A stretch of DNA of 64,000 nt from Desulfobacterales bacterium (GCA_034003325.1 JAVEYW010000004.1:1-64000), one strand, 5' to 3'. Counted from the first letter of the stretch, positions 1 to 9,048 are shown. Program-made: numbers and translations. Notes: generated by a model not told the origin, from the letters alone.

Positions 1-442
1 GCTTTACATCGGAGCCGACCAGTTCCTTGGCATCGTCGCTCAACTCATATCGTTCCCGGCTGCCGTCCTCGTTTTCAAAATCATAAAACGCCGTACCTCT
101 CGCAAACGCGCCGAAATGTTTACTCTTGAGCTCAAGGTCGGAAATAATCTTGAACATGTTATTGAAAATGCCCTTGTCATAGTTCAGATTGCCGTCATCA
201 GCGTTGGGGTTGACATTGGTGCCGCCGGCCGTATTCGCAATGATGGATTCATCCTGATCCTGAACACGATACTGCAGGCTATAGGATAAGGTGGTGTCAA
301 AGCTGGCGGTAAAATCTTCACTCTGATACAACTGCAGCGCACTGACCTGCGCGGGCTGGAAACAACAGCAAAGCATACCGGCGACAACAACAAGCAAGCG
401 CAAGCGTTTTTTACAACTTGTCCCAAAGATAATAAAATTCAT
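1..442 (-). CDS. DUF1302 outer-membrane protein, N-terminal part
   Basis: An open frame starts at the ATG at 442 behind an AAAGGAAAA-type ribosome site and runs off the left edge, so only about 147 residues are visible. The protein begins with a basic, hydrophobic signal peptide followed by a beta-strand-rich segment with the elements TLSYSLQYRVQ and DDGNLNYDKG, which are typical of the start of the DUF1302 family of outer-membrane barrel proteins. The paralogue at 14639-16195 is full length. The gene lies downstream of bssCAB in the same direction, 313 bp after bssB. DUF1302 proteins commonly travel with DUF1329 proteins in bacteria that use hydrophobic substrates; a role in taking up the hydrocarbon is inference. 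Confidence 0.8.
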   Translation of the reverse strand, partial: MNFIIFGTSCKKRLRLLVVVAGMLCCCFQPAQVSALQLYQSEDFTASFDTTLSYSLQYRVQDQDESIIANTAGGTNVNPNADDGNLNYDKGIFNNMFKIISDLELKSKHFGAFARGTAFYDFENEDGSRERYELSDDAKELVGSDVK

Positions 443-755
443 ACTGTTTTCCTTTTCTTTGTCTCTGTACCTTCGTTAACGTCAATCATCGTGGATTATC
501 TGCAAGCGAAATGAAGAACATTCTGCTATTCCGTTAAATAGGCCGGTACTTTCATCGGCATAAATTGGGCTACGGATACAGCAGCTTAAAGTTCATCGTA
601 CAAAGGGAACAGGAAGAAGGCAATCGGCGGCGGGGGGCCGGATTTTTCCTTCTCGTAACGTGATAATCGAAACATCTGCCCCTCATTATTATACGGTGGA
701 TTTAACCTCATCCCAAACGAATATTCATTCTTTTGCAGGTAAGGATGAGCAGTAT
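443..755. other. intergenic region, no gene seen
   Basis: This 313-bp stretch separates bssB from the partial DUF1302 gene. I see no convincing coding frame, no -24/-12 promoter and no clear terminator hairpin. The DUF1302 gene may be read through from bss or have a promoter I cannot recognise. Confidence 0.5.
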
Positions 756-983
756 CTAAATATTATCCCTGAAACTCAGCGTTCCTTTTTCAAACCGGTC
801 GCATGTATATTCATAAACATTGGGAATCAATCTCAACCAGACCGCTCCGGATTTGGCTCTATTGGCGGTACATCGGCCCTGTATCGGGTTGGTTACATCA
901 GCAGTACTCCAACGGCACTCTCTACAGGGCTTTTTCGTTCCAACTTCATGTCTCATGGTGATAGGTGATTTCGGAAATTCCAT
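756..983 (-). CDS. bssB: benzylsuccinate synthase-type beta subunit (small Fe-S protein)
   Basis: A 75-aa protein with a CxxC motif (CRECRW), a third cysteine in GRCTANR, a fourth in YTCDRF and the ending LSFRDNI. The four cysteines and the terminal LSFRD match the beta subunit of benzylsuccinate synthase, a small high-potential-like [4Fe-4S] protein that packs on the catalytic alpha subunit and is needed for radical formation. The ATG at 983 is chosen because GGAGG lies 9 nt before it; the upstream TTG at 989 would leave only 3 nt. It follows bssA by 124 bp rather than being tightly coupled as is usual. With bssC and bssA it gives the order C-A-B. Confidence 0.88.
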   Translation of the reverse strand: MEFPKSPITMRHEVGTKKPCRECRWSTADVTNPIQGRCTANRAKSGAVWLRLIPNVYEYTCDRFEKGTLSFRDNI

Positions 984-1048
984 GTGCAAATACCTCCACT
1001 AATGTTGCCCGTCACCGGTTTTTCCCCCATCTTTGCTCAATGGAGGAA

Positions 1049-1064
1049 AACACCAAGCGGTGTT
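1049..1064 (-). terminator. intercistronic hairpin between bssA and bssB
   Basis: AACACC and GGTGTT form a 6-bp stem with a 4-nt loop, and on the minus strand the stem is followed by TTTCC. It lies in the 124-bp gap after the bssA stop. It could attenuate or process the message so that bssB is made in a different amount; the stem is short and the T run is poor, so a true terminator is uncertain. Confidence 0.3.
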
Positions 1065-1107
1065 AAAGGGGACGCGCCGCTTAAAAGCGCACCCCCATTG
1101 GGCCGTT

Positions 1108-3687
1108 TTATTTTTCCGCCAATTCAACATCCAAATCATCAAATTGCGCCGCGCCAAACTTCTGATCGGTTCGGGCGATAATCGTGTTCTGACCATAGGT
1201 CGATACATCCACGAACCGCGCGCTGTAACCCGCCACCCTTACCAAAAGGTCTTCATGCTTCTCAGGCTCCACCTGCGCCGCTTTCATCTCCTCGGTGCTC
1301 ACGCAGTTAAACTGCACATGGTCGATTTTCATATCATGCCAGGTCTTCATATACGCGTGCCAGATATCAAACCCGTGCTTGCTGCGCATCAGCGGCAGAT
1401 TCAACCGCTGGTTCAACAGGTTGAACTTGAACTTCGAGGAATCAATCTTGCCAATAGATCTTAGCACCGCTGTCGGCCCCAGTTTATCTGTTCCCGCCAT
1501 TGGAGACACCCCGCCGTCATCCAAGGCCTCGCCGCCAAACCGGCCGTCCGGTGTCGGGCCTGTGATCGAGCCCGTAATCATATACATGGCCACATGCTGG
1601 GTTCCTACCAGCGGATGCGTCCCGGAGAAAGTGACGATGCGTTTAAATTTACCCGCCATAATATCTTCAAAAACCGCTTTCACTATGGAATCCGCATAAT
1701 CATCGTCATTGCCCCATTTGGGCGCATTGACGAAATCCAGCCGCATTTTTTCATAGCCCTCCCAATTCGCATGAAGGGCCTGAATCAACTGATCCATCGT
1801 GTATTTCTTGTCATCATAAATCAGCTTTTTAATGGCGATCAGAGAGTTACTCGCCGTAATACTGGCATGTGTCTGCATCCACGGATTCGGCAATTCCGTG
1901 ATACTCACCGCGTCAATCCCGCGCTCCACGCACCCGTCATCCAGACTTGAAAGGAAAGGCAGCTGAAGATATTTCGTCTGAAGCTTCCGGGTGATATCTT
2001 TGGCACGCCAGAGGAGATCGTGCACATAATCATTTTGAATTCTAAATGCTTCCCACAGTTCTTCAAATGTCTTGAAAGTCCTTGGGTCGCCGGTTTTCGG
2101 CCCCATCTGCATGTTGGCATAAGACCAGTCAAATCCGTCGGCCATCGTGATCTCAAACACTTTTATCGTAAATGACCCACCCCCCCCCTCGGTTCTTACT
2201 TTCTGGGCTTTTCTCCGGCCGCAGTGCCCCGGAGACATGCATAGTACCAGCGCCCAGTCCCTTGCTTCCTCCGGAGTCGCTCCAAAATCATTCACCAATT
2301 GATTGATGCTCAACTCATCGTTCTTGATTGATGGATACCCCAAACCATCCCTGATACATTCGAACACCAGTCTTTTTGTTTTTTCCCGTCCCTGCTTGCT
2401 CCACCTGAAACCGATGGAGGGCTCGGTGGTCCGGATGTTTTTGGCAGCCTCCAAGATGGCATCGGTCATGTCGTTGCAGCCGTCCGATCCATCCGCGTTT
2501 GTACCGCCAACCGTCAAGATGAAAAGATCGTTTGATCCAGCAAAGGCCGCCCGGTACTGGCGGTTTTTGCCACATCCGTGCTCGGAAATTTTCAGTCGCT
2601 CACATTCCACCAGTTCTACGACCTCTGCATGGTTCATGGGCTGGGCCGATTTCTCGATCACACTCTTCTGATAATACGGCCAGAGCACCTTGTCTTCCTT
2701 GTGCGCGTATCCGGAGGCGTAACACTCGATGGAATGGCAGACGAGATAGGTGAACCACTTGGCCTGCATCGCGTCCCGAAGCCCTCTGGCCGGTTTCGCC
2801 GGTACATGCTGGCAAATATCCGCGATCATCAGCAGCTCTTCCTTGCGCTTGGCATCCGTCTCAAAGTTCTCCGCCACGATCTTGCACAACCGGCCATGAC
2901 GCTGCGCCCAGTTGATCACCGCCTTGTCCACCGTGATCATCGCTTCCCAGTTGTCGATCTTATCGGTCAGCGGCAACCGCTCCGGACCGTTCCAGTCGGG
3001 AGCCGCCATCTCGGTCATCGCCCGCTGAATATTCTCCTCGCACATCGCGATGCGCTTCAACAATCCGTCTTCGTTCACCGTCTCGTACGGCGGCACCGTG
3101 CTGTTATACGCGTTGGCAAAGGTCGGCGCCTCCATCGTCGAAAACTGATACATCCGCTCCAGCTCTTCTTTCGTAAAATACCGCTCCCCATGCTGCGTCA
3201 GGCTGTATTTCGACCAATAATCCACAATCGCCATCGCCTCTTCTTTTTCCTCGGGGCAGTAGGGGCTGTTCACAAAATCCACAATATTCAAATGCGAGGT
3301 CTCCGGGAACAAGGGCACCTTCTCCGGATGCTCCGCATTAAAGCCCACGATCAACTCATCTTCCTGAAGCAATACCGTGCATTTATTCAATACGTTCGCG
3401 ATCGCGTCCGCACGCCGCAGCACATACTCCTTGCCCGCTGACGCCTCAAACCCCTGCGTGAAATAACGCATCCGCTCAATGCCCGCCTTCAGGTTCGGGT
3501 TTACAAACTCGCCCGCGGCCGTGTGTTTGAGCCGACATCTGGCCTTTAACCGCCTGGTCCGCTCCGTGCTCGGACGCGCCAGCGTGCTCGTCAACCGGTC
3601 GTCCGGCACCTGAAGCTCTTCCGGGTTCTCCAAGGGAAATTCGATTGTCCGTCCTTTATACTCTACGGGGTCGGCTACTCTTGTCAT
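1108..3687 (-). CDS. bssA: benzylsuccinate synthase-type alpha subunit (glycyl radical enzyme)
   Basis: This 859-aa protein is the catalytic subunit of a fumarate-adding X-succinate synthase. It adds the methyl or methylene carbon of a hydrocarbon to fumarate. The thiyl cysteine is C483 in VLCMSPGHCGRRK, the fumarate-binding arginine would be R498 in KVRTEGG, and the radical glycine is G820 in RVAGYSARF, 39 residues from the end. The blocks STERTRRLKARC, DWSYANMQMGPKTG, TGPTPDGRFGGEA and YGQNTIIAR are characteristic of the BssA/NmsA/HbsA branch rather than of pyruvate formate-lyase. The start is preceded by GGAGGTAAGGT. Nearby bbs-like and benzoyl-CoA reductase genes favour an aromatic substrate such as toluene, but xylene, cresol or methylnaphthalene are possible. 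The bssD-type activating enzyme is not adjacent. Confidence 0.92.
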   Translation of the reverse strand: MTRVADPVEYKGRTIEFPLENPEELQVPDDRLTSTLARPSTERTRRLKARCRLKHTAAGEFVNPNLKAGIERMRYFTQGFEASAGKEYVLRRADAIANVLNKCTVLLQEDELIVGFNAEHPEKVPLFPETSHLNIVDFVNSPYCPEEKEEAMAIVDYWSKYSLTQHGERYFTKEELERMYQFSTMEAPTFANAYNSTVPPYETVNEDGLLKRIAMCEENIQRAMTEMAAPDWNGPERLPLTDKIDNWEAMITVDKAVINWAQRHGRLCKIVAENFETDAKRKEELLMIADICQHVPAKPARGLRDAMQAKWFTYLVCHSIECYASGYAHKEDKVLWPYYQKSVIEKSAQPMNHAEVVELVECERLKISEHGCGKNRQYRAAFAGSNDLFILTVGGTNADGSDGCNDMTDAILEAAKNIRTTEPSIGFRWSKQGREKTKRLVFECIRDGLGYPSIKNDELSINQLVNDFGATPEEARDWALVLCMSPGHCGRRKAQKVRTEGGGGSFTIKVFEITMADGFDWSYANMQMGPKTGDPRTFKTFEELWEAFRIQNDYVHDLLWRAKDITRKLQTKYLQLPFLSSLDDGCVERGIDAVSITELPNPWMQTHASITASNSLIAIKKLIYDDKKYTMDQLIQALHANWEGYEKMRLDFVNAPKWGNDDDYADSIVKAVFEDIMAGKFKRIVTFSGTHPLVGTQHVAMYMITGSITGPTPDGRFGGEALDDGGVSPMAGTDKLGPTAVLRSIGKIDSSKFKFNLLNQRLNLPLMRSKHGFDIWHAYMKTWHDMKIDHVQFNCVSTEEMKAAQVEPEKHEDLLVRVAGYSARFVDVSTYGQNTIIARTDQKFGAAQFDDLDVELAEK

Positions 3688-3717
3688 ACCTTACCTCCTG
3701 TTGCCCCCTGACCGGGG

Positions 3718-3891
3718 TTAGTTCTTGCTGAAGTTCCGGCACACCTCATCCCCCTCAAACACGGGCTTGGACTGCCAAAATTTGCCTTTTTCGTCCTTGT
3801 GCTCCGTTACACAGTCCCCTTTGCCTGGTTCATAGTCCTCGGCATCCTTAGGAACGCTAAAAAAAAACGCGCACTCCAAACATTTTCCCAT
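3718..3891 (-). CDS. bssC: benzylsuccinate synthase-type gamma subunit (small Fe-S protein)
   Basis: A 57-aa protein that starts MGKCLECAFFFSVPKDAEDY and carries four cysteines (C4, C7, C27, C51) that would bind a [4Fe-4S] cluster. The segments PKDAEDYEPGKGDCV and KGKFWQSKPVF match the gamma subunit BssC, which covers the cysteine region of the alpha subunit. The ATG at 3891 follows AAGGAAGGAG at good spacing. It is the first gene of the operon, 30 bp before bssA, and lies about 400 nt downstream of the predicted sigma-54 start site. A decayed second copy lies at 16238-16381. Confidence 0.9.
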   Translation of the reverse strand: MGKCLECAFFFSVPKDAEDYEPGKGDCVTEHKDEKGKFWQSKPVFEGDEVCRNFSKN

Positions 3892-4302
3892 TATTGTCTC
3901 CTTCCTTGTCGTATGTTGAGTACCGTGTTAGACAAAAGGCCTATCCCACTAATCAAAGTACCATTCAGGGGTGAATTACTTCTGCTGAAAATTTTCTTAA
4001 ACGTGATGCCATACTGGCGATGCTGATAGACTGCAGGCAGTCCTTCCTCTACGTAACAGGAATGCCATTCGTTAAATTTGCTATCGGCTGACTAATGCAA
4101 GATATCTAATACCAATCAATGCTTTTTGGATTGACTCAAACTGCCATCATCCGACTCGTTTTAAGAAGGATCAAATTGGTGACGCCACTCTGCGGTTACG
4201 TCACACCGCAAGGGGTGGGCAAATATCCCAGGAAATAAACGATTAAAAAGCATTTGATTTTTTATTAAATTATAATTTATAAATTGAATTCATAATCTTA
4301 AA

Positions 4303-4318
4303 TGCAATATACCTGCCA
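4303..4318 (-). promoter_or_regulatory. sigma-54 (-24/-12) promoter of the bss operon
   Basis: The minus strand reads TGGCAG-GTATA-TTGCA, with GG and GC at the exact -24/-12 spacing. The start site would be near 4291, giving a leader of about 400 nt before bssC. No competing sigma-70 promoter is obvious. Two sigma-54 activators are encoded in the window. Confidence 0.75.
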
Positions 4319-4379
4319 AAATCTATATCATTTTGTTTTTATTTAATTTATCTTAAATACAGGTATTCTAACGACTTAG

Positions 4380-4433
4380 ATCCACAACAATTTGGGGATT
4401 TCCCCCAAAATTTTTTTGGCACCCCCAATATTG
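4380..4433 (-). promoter_or_regulatory. putative activator-binding box upstream of bss
   Basis: The plus strand carries ATCCACAA, then TTTGGGG-ATTTC-CCCCAAA (an inverted repeat at 4391-4409), then ACCCCCAATATTG. The box begins 62 bp upstream of the -24 element. The same ATCCACAA...CCCCCCAAT arrangement is found 61 bp upstream of the bzd promoter and in the duplicate at 16870, as expected for a shared enhancer-binding site. Confidence 0.55.
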
Positions 4434-4688
4434 ATAAACCTAAAAACCTGCCATCACTTAAACTGATCTTTGACAGTATTTCCCCATTTTCATGTTTTTA
4501 AGTAAGATAACTTGCTGATATTATTATAAGCGATGTTTTCTGAACCCAAAACGGTAGTGCCAACAACCTATACAGGGCAATCGCAAATGTTTTTTAACAG
4601 TTAAGTATTCTTAACAAGTAGCCATTTTCCCAAGCAGCTTTGAGTCTTTTGGATTTTATGCTGCCTTTGAACGATTTTTCCTGTTTGA

Positions 4689-4805
4689 TCAGCTGTCAAA
4701 ACCTTTGCAGTAGCGTTCGGCTTTGTGACGAAAGACCAAACTATGGAATTGTCCGCGATGAAATAAAGCAACCAATTGACTAAAAAGACTCGCATGTCGT
4801 ACCAT
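4689..4805 (-). pseudogene. IS4-type transposase, N-terminal remnant
   Basis: From the ATG at 4805, with an intact GGAGG ribosome site, a short frame encodes MVRHASLFSQLVALFHRGQF and then KAERYCKGF before a stop. This matches the first residues of IS4-family transposases with a DUF4372 N-terminus (MVRH...FSQL...KGF). The rest of the protein is missing on this strand. It lies back to back with a C-terminal remnant on the other strand. Confidence 0.6.
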
Positions 4806-4839
4806 CGTGCTGCCTCCTTGTTTTTTGGCTAACGGTTTT

Positions 4840-5139
4840 GCTTGGCAGTTAAACCTGAGGGTGAAGACCTTCGTCGGGACTACCGAAAACGCCCTGTACA
4901 TTCAGATTTGGACAGCATCAATCGCCATGCTGCTGATCAAGCTCCTTCAGTTCAAATCCAAGTTCAACTGGTCGTTGTCAAACCTGGTGGCATTTTTATG
5001 CTGGAATCTCCTTACCTATCGGGACTTAGGGGAATGGATCGATAATCCCTTTGATGTCCTTCCCATAACGCCCAGGCCTGTCCATGATACGCTTCCTTTT
5101 AAAGGACTTGGACAGCACATGTTAAAACCGACAACCTGA
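4840..5139 (+). pseudogene. IS4-type transposase, C-terminal remnant
   Basis: The plus-strand frame contains LRVKTFVGTTENALYIQIWT, then FNWSLSNLVAF and TYRDLGEWIDNPF, which are the closing motifs of IS4-family transposases. There is no catalytic core and no start. The N-terminal scrap points the opposite way, so this is a rearranged insertion-sequence relic. The 970-bp interval 4463-5432 holds nothing else that I can recognise; TTTTGGACA occurs twice near 5209 and 5252 and may come from an insertion-sequence end. Confidence 0.65.
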
Positions 5140-5432
5140 TTTCTAAAATGCGCAGCAAGTGGCCATAACCTGCTGAAATTTATTTTAGCGGAAACCGTTT
5201 TTTAACTTATTTTGGACAGCAGTGTTACGCCAGTTTGATACCGTTTTTGGACAAGAGTGTAGTGAAAATTAATTTTCAGACTGTCAACGATCAGTTAAAA
5301 CACAAGAAACCGAATGGTTATACCAAAAAGAAGCTTTCTCGGCATAAATTAACTGATTAAGGAAACAGCATTGATATTAGTATCTTTTTCAACGCGACTT
5401 AGAATAATCGGATAAAATTTATCTTCCAGCGG

Positions 5433-7832
5433 TTAATTTACTGCACGCACGTCAAGCGGCTGTTCCCGTTTTCCGGTAAAAAGCCCCCGAAAACTTTCCA
5501 TCAGACCGGTCAATGCCGGCAATAAAAGGATGGCGCCGACCATGTTCACGATGAACATAAACGTGAGCAAAAGTCCCATATCCGCCTGAAACTTGATCGG
5601 CGAAAAGGCCCAGGTGGCGACACCGATGGCCAGCATCAATCCGATCAAAATGACAGGTTTGCCGGTCTCTCTCATGGCATGGCCATAGGCCACAAAGAGG
5701 GGCATTCCCGCTTGAAGATACTGCCGCATTTTAGCGTAAATATAGACGCCGTAGTCCACCCCGACGCCGACACCCAGCGAAATCACCGGAAGGGTTGCGA
5801 CCTTGACGCCAATTCCCATCCGCACCATAACCAACTGGCAGAGCGCGGAGGTCAGCATCAACGGAATAATGATGGCAATCACGGCCCCCACCCTTCGGAA
5901 GGTCAGCGCCACCAGCCCGATCGTGGTGAGATAGACCAAAAACAGCATCGTATACTGGGCTTTGCCAATGACGATATTGGTCGCCGCCTCAATCCCGGAC
6001 CCTCCAGCGGCCATTAAAAATTTTGAAATCTCGGTGTTGTTCTTGGCGGCAAAGTCTTCAACCAGGTCCACCACGGCTTGAAGGGTTTCCGCCTTATGAT
6101 CTTTTAAGTAAATCACGACCGGTGAGAGGGTGCCTTCCCGATTGCTGGCGCTGGTGGGAACCTTGATGGCGGATGCGTTGAGCGTCTGCTGATTGCGCGG
6201 CAATCCTCTCCACTTGAGGTTTCCCTCATTATATCCAATCAGAAGTGCTTTCACGGCATCCACGACGGAACTGGTCGATTGTACCCCCGGAAGCTGATCG
6301 AGCCGCCACTGAAGATCTTCCATTGCGACTAAGTTTCCGTAATCACTGTTTTTTTCCGGCGGCGTGGTGACCATGAGAACAAAAATGTCCGAGCTCGCGG
6401 AGTAATTCTGCACCATGAACAGGTTATCCAAATTGTACCGGGAGTTGGGCCTGAGCTCGGGCGCACCGGGATCAAGATCCCCGATCTTCAAATCCTTGCT
6501 GCCGATAATCCCGAAGGCGAAAAGCCCGGCCGCCACCAATACCGCAACCTTGGAGACCGTTGGCCGGGTCATTTTGGCAAAGGTAGCCCAAATGCTATTT
6601 TGCTTCTCATCCGCGGCGGGAGGAGTGTGTCCGGCAGGCGCTTTTCGAACGCCCGCATACGACATCAGAATCGGCAACATCGTCAGGTTAGTGATGATCA
6701 GAATAATGACACCGATACTGGCGCCTGCCGCCAGTTGCTGAATCGCCGGAATTTGAATGACCGCCAGCACGGCGAACCCGAAGCCGTCGGTAATCAAGGC
6801 CGTGAGCCCCGGTATATAGACTTGGCGAAAGGCCCGTTTGACGACCAGAAGCTTGTCCACCCCATGCGCCGCTTCCCTGTGCATGGCCGAAATCACCTGC
6901 ACGCCGTGGCTGACACCAATGGCAAATACCAGAAAAGGAACTAGCATGGAGTAGGGGTTCAGCCCCAGTTGCAATACACTTAACATCCCCATCTGCCACA
7001 CCGCCGCAGTAACAGAACAGAAGATCAGAAGTAGCGTGCTCCGGATACACCGGGTATAGCCAAGCAAAATGATCAGGGTGATCAATACCGCCAAACCGAA
7101 AAACAAGACGATCTTGCCGGTGGCGTCCAGCATATCCCCCATTACCTTGGCAAAGCCGACGATGTGTATCTTGATGGTGTCGCTTTGATATTTATCCCGG
7201 ACCAGCGTTTCCAGTTTGCCTGAAAACTCCTTGTAGCTTAACGGCTTTCCCGTATCGGGGTTTATTTCCATCAGGGGCACATTGACAACGGCGGATTTAA
7301 GATCATTTGCCACCAGCCTTCCGACGATTCTGGCCTTGAGGACATTGGCCTTCAGCAACTCAATTCTTGCCGGTGAGCCGTCATAGGTATCCGGAATCAC
7401 GGCACCGCCCTCAAACCCCTGCTCGGTCACCTCAATCCATCGGGTATTAGGCGTCCAGAGGGATTCAATGGCGGAACGCTCCACACCGGGAATAAAAAAT
7501 ATTTCATCCGTAACCTTGCGCAGAACATCCAGAAACTCGCGCGTATAAATATCGCCTTGCGTGGTCTCCACCGCAATCCTAACGGTATTTCCGAATCCCT
7601 TCAAGTCCTCCTTGTGGGCAAAATAATTGACAATATAGGGATGTTTGGTTGGAATCATCTTTTCAAAATTGGCATCCAGATGAAGGCCTGTCGCCTTGTA
7701 TCCAAAAAAACAGGTCGCCAATATGAAAACTACCAACAATGCCATACGATTTTTAAAAACGATCGTTTCCAACAAGGATGCTTCTTCATCCGTCGGTTTC
7801 AAAATCGCTTTTGCGTTGTCTTTTGCCACCAT
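5433..7832 (-). CDS. RND/MMPL-family exporter-like membrane protein
   Basis: A 799-aa protein with the two-fold layout of small RND/MMPL transporters: one membrane helix near residues 30-50, a large soluble loop, a bundle of helices near 230-420, a second soluble loop and a second bundle near 620-790. The motifs GVSHGVQVISAMHR and GVGVGVDYGVYIYAKMRQ are the conserved segments of this COG1033-like family. It follows the BNR-repeat gene directly, the TAA of one being next to the ATG of the other, so the two are co-translated. Such transporters often sit with DUF1302, DUF1329 and BNR-repeat genes, and a role in moving hydrophobic molecules is likely but unproven. Confidence 0.85.
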   Translation of the reverse strand: MVAKDNAKAILKPTDEEASLLETIVFKNRMALLVVFILATCFFGYKATGLHLDANFEKMIPTKHPYIVNYFAHKEDLKGFGNTVRIAVETTQGDIYTREFLDVLRKVTDEIFFIPGVERSAIESLWTPNTRWIEVTEQGFEGGAVIPDTYDGSPARIELLKANVLKARIVGRLVANDLKSAVVNVPLMEINPDTGKPLSYKEFSGKLETLVRDKYQSDTIKIHIVGFAKVMGDMLDATGKIVLFFGLAVLITLIILLGYTRCIRSTLLLIFCSVTAAVWQMGMLSVLQLGLNPYSMLVPFLVFAIGVSHGVQVISAMHREAAHGVDKLLVVKRAFRQVYIPGLTALITDGFGFAVLAVIQIPAIQQLAAGASIGVIILIITNLTMLPILMSYAGVRKAPAGHTPPAADEKQNSIWATFAKMTRPTVSKVAVLVAAGLFAFGIIGSKDLKIGDLDPGAPELRPNSRYNLDNLFMVQNYSASSDIFVLMVTTPPEKNSDYGNLVAMEDLQWRLDQLPGVQSTSSVVDAVKALLIGYNEGNLKWRGLPRNQQTLNASAIKVPTSASNREGTLSPVVIYLKDHKAETLQAVVDLVEDFAAKNNTEISKFLMAAGGSGIEAATNIVIGKAQYTMLFLVYLTTIGLVALTFRRVGAVIAIIIPLMLTSALCQLVMVRMGIGVKVATLPVISLGVGVGVDYGVYIYAKMRQYLQAGMPLFVAYGHAMRETGKPVILIGLMLAIGVATWAFSPIKFQADMGLLLTFMFIVNMVGAILLLPALTGLMESFRGLFTGKREQPLDVRAVN

Positions 7833-9005
7833 TTATTTGTCCCCTTGCTGATTATCGGCTATAGGTAAGCGTTGAGGCCCCCTCATTCCCACCATCACCA
7901 CATTGCCATCCATTGCATCGGCCACGCCGATCCATCCGCCTCCGGATTTTTGCTGCGTAAACGTGGCGGTTTTCCCGGATCCGGTTAAAATCTCACCGGT
8001 ATAGGAAACCATGATGAGTGTCCCGTCCGAACAGACCGCGGCGCCGCCAATGGTGCCGCCGGTTTTTGTTTGAATATGCCGCCAGTTTCCGCCTAAATCC
8101 GTGGAGTGAACCACATTACCGCCAAGCCCGTAGGCCAGCACATAAGGGTCATTGGGATACGCCACGATGCCGAAGAAGGTGCCTTCATAGGGGCATGACA
8201 GCTTTTCAAAATGCTCTCCCCCGTCCAACGAACGAAAGATGTTTCCAAATTCACCCGCGATAAAAAGGGATCCATTCGCCCCTGGAGTAATGGCGTTTAA
8301 ATGATTTCGATCCGGATTGTCTATTCTATCCCAGCAGGCCGTCCACGTGTTGCCCCCGTCCACCGTGCGGCAAAATTGCCCATAAGCGCCGACGACCATT
8401 CCTTCCTTATCATTTTTAAACCAGACATCCATCAGCGGCTCGCAACAAATCTTTTTATCAAGGGACCGTTGAAAATCTTCAAGCGTATAACGAAGTGCTT
8501 CCAATTCGGTGTTTAATGCCGCTTGACTTTCCGGAACGGCAGCGGCCAACGCCGCTTCTTTTTCCGCCACCAGCGCCTTCGCCAGGGTCAAGCTGGCCTT
8601 GATAATCGCCATGCCTTCCAGTTGTACCGTCCAATTCAAGCCGCCGTCATTCGAGTGCAGCACCAGCCCGTCATGGCCGACGGCCCATCCGTTTTGCGCG
8701 GAAGGAAAATACACGGCGGTTAATGTCAGACTTGTCAGCACCTCAGCCTGCTGCCAATTAACGCCCTTGTCATCGGAATACACAATATGACCGCGTTCTC
8801 CCACGGCCACGATGCGGGTACCGGTATTGACCACGTCCGTGAGCATTGATGAAACGGACTTGCCGGTTTTCATGGCCGGCCGATGTAATAAATCCGTCAC
8901 TGCAAAAAGCTGTCCGGAACCCAGAAGAGCGAATACGAATACTGCCGTAAAAAGCAGCCAACGGCGGTTAACAGGCCTTATGGTAAATGGAGTAGACTGG
9001 GTCAT
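7833..9005 (-). CDS. secreted BNR/YCF48-like repeat protein
   Basis: A 390-aa protein with an N-terminal hydrophobic signal (WLLFTAVFVFALLGSGQLFA) and repeated beta-propeller blades of the type GERGHIVYSDDKGVNW, GHDGLVLHSNDGGLNW and GAYGQFCRTVDGGNTW, as in the YCF48/BNR superfamily. A charged helical insert lies near residues 140-180. It would act outside the inner membrane, probably as partner of the co-translated RND/MMPL transporter. This pair is a recurrent neighbour of DUF1302/DUF1329 genes in proteobacteria; its biochemical role is not known. The ATG at 9005 has AGAGGG upstream. Confidence 0.82.
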   Translation of the reverse strand: MTQSTPFTIRPVNRRWLLFTAVFVFALLGSGQLFAVTDLLHRPAMKTGKSVSSMLTDVVNTGTRIVAVGERGHIVYSDDKGVNWQQAEVLTSLTLTAVYFPSAQNGWAVGHDGLVLHSNDGGLNWTVQLEGMAIIKASLTLAKALVAEKEAALAAAVPESQAALNTELEALRYTLEDFQRSLDKKICCEPLMDVWFKNDKEGMVVGAYGQFCRTVDGGNTWTACWDRIDNPDRNHLNAITPGANGSLFIAGEFGNIFRSLDGGEHFEKLSCPYEGTFFGIVAYPNDPYVLAYGLGGNVVHSTDLGGNWRHIQTKTGGTIGGAAVCSDGTLIMVSYTGEILTGSGKTATFTQQKSGGGWIGVADAMDGNVVMVGMRGPQRLPIADNQQGDK

Positions 9006-9048
9006 AGCACCCTCTTTTAAATTTTTCGAATAATGTTATCCGTCTCAA

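Larger units (their letters stand above)
3932..4462. repeat. duplicated bss leader/promoter block, copy A
   Basis: These 531 bp recur at 16422-16952 in the same orientation with a constant offset of 12,490 bp. By eye the two copies are identical except for a few changes in a C/A/T-rich stretch near 4402-4433 (16892-16923). The block holds the long untranslated leader, the sigma-54 promoter and its upstream box. To the left the similarity continues more weakly through bssC; to the right it stops abruptly at 4462. Confidence 0.95.

Noticed and set aside
184-426. Minus-strand frame of 80 codons near the left edge
   Set aside because: It is the wrong frame of the DUF1302 gene, which starts at 442 and runs off the window with a signal peptide and family motifs.
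2578-3441. Long plus-strand frame of 287 codons
   Set aside because: It is antisense to bssA, rich in Arg, His and Leu as expected of a shadow frame, and has no ribosome site or recognisable domain.
4413-4433. TTTGGCACCCCC on the plus strand as a promoter
   Set aside because: No TTGC follows at the correct distance and it would point away from bss into the transposase relics; the C run belongs to the activator box.
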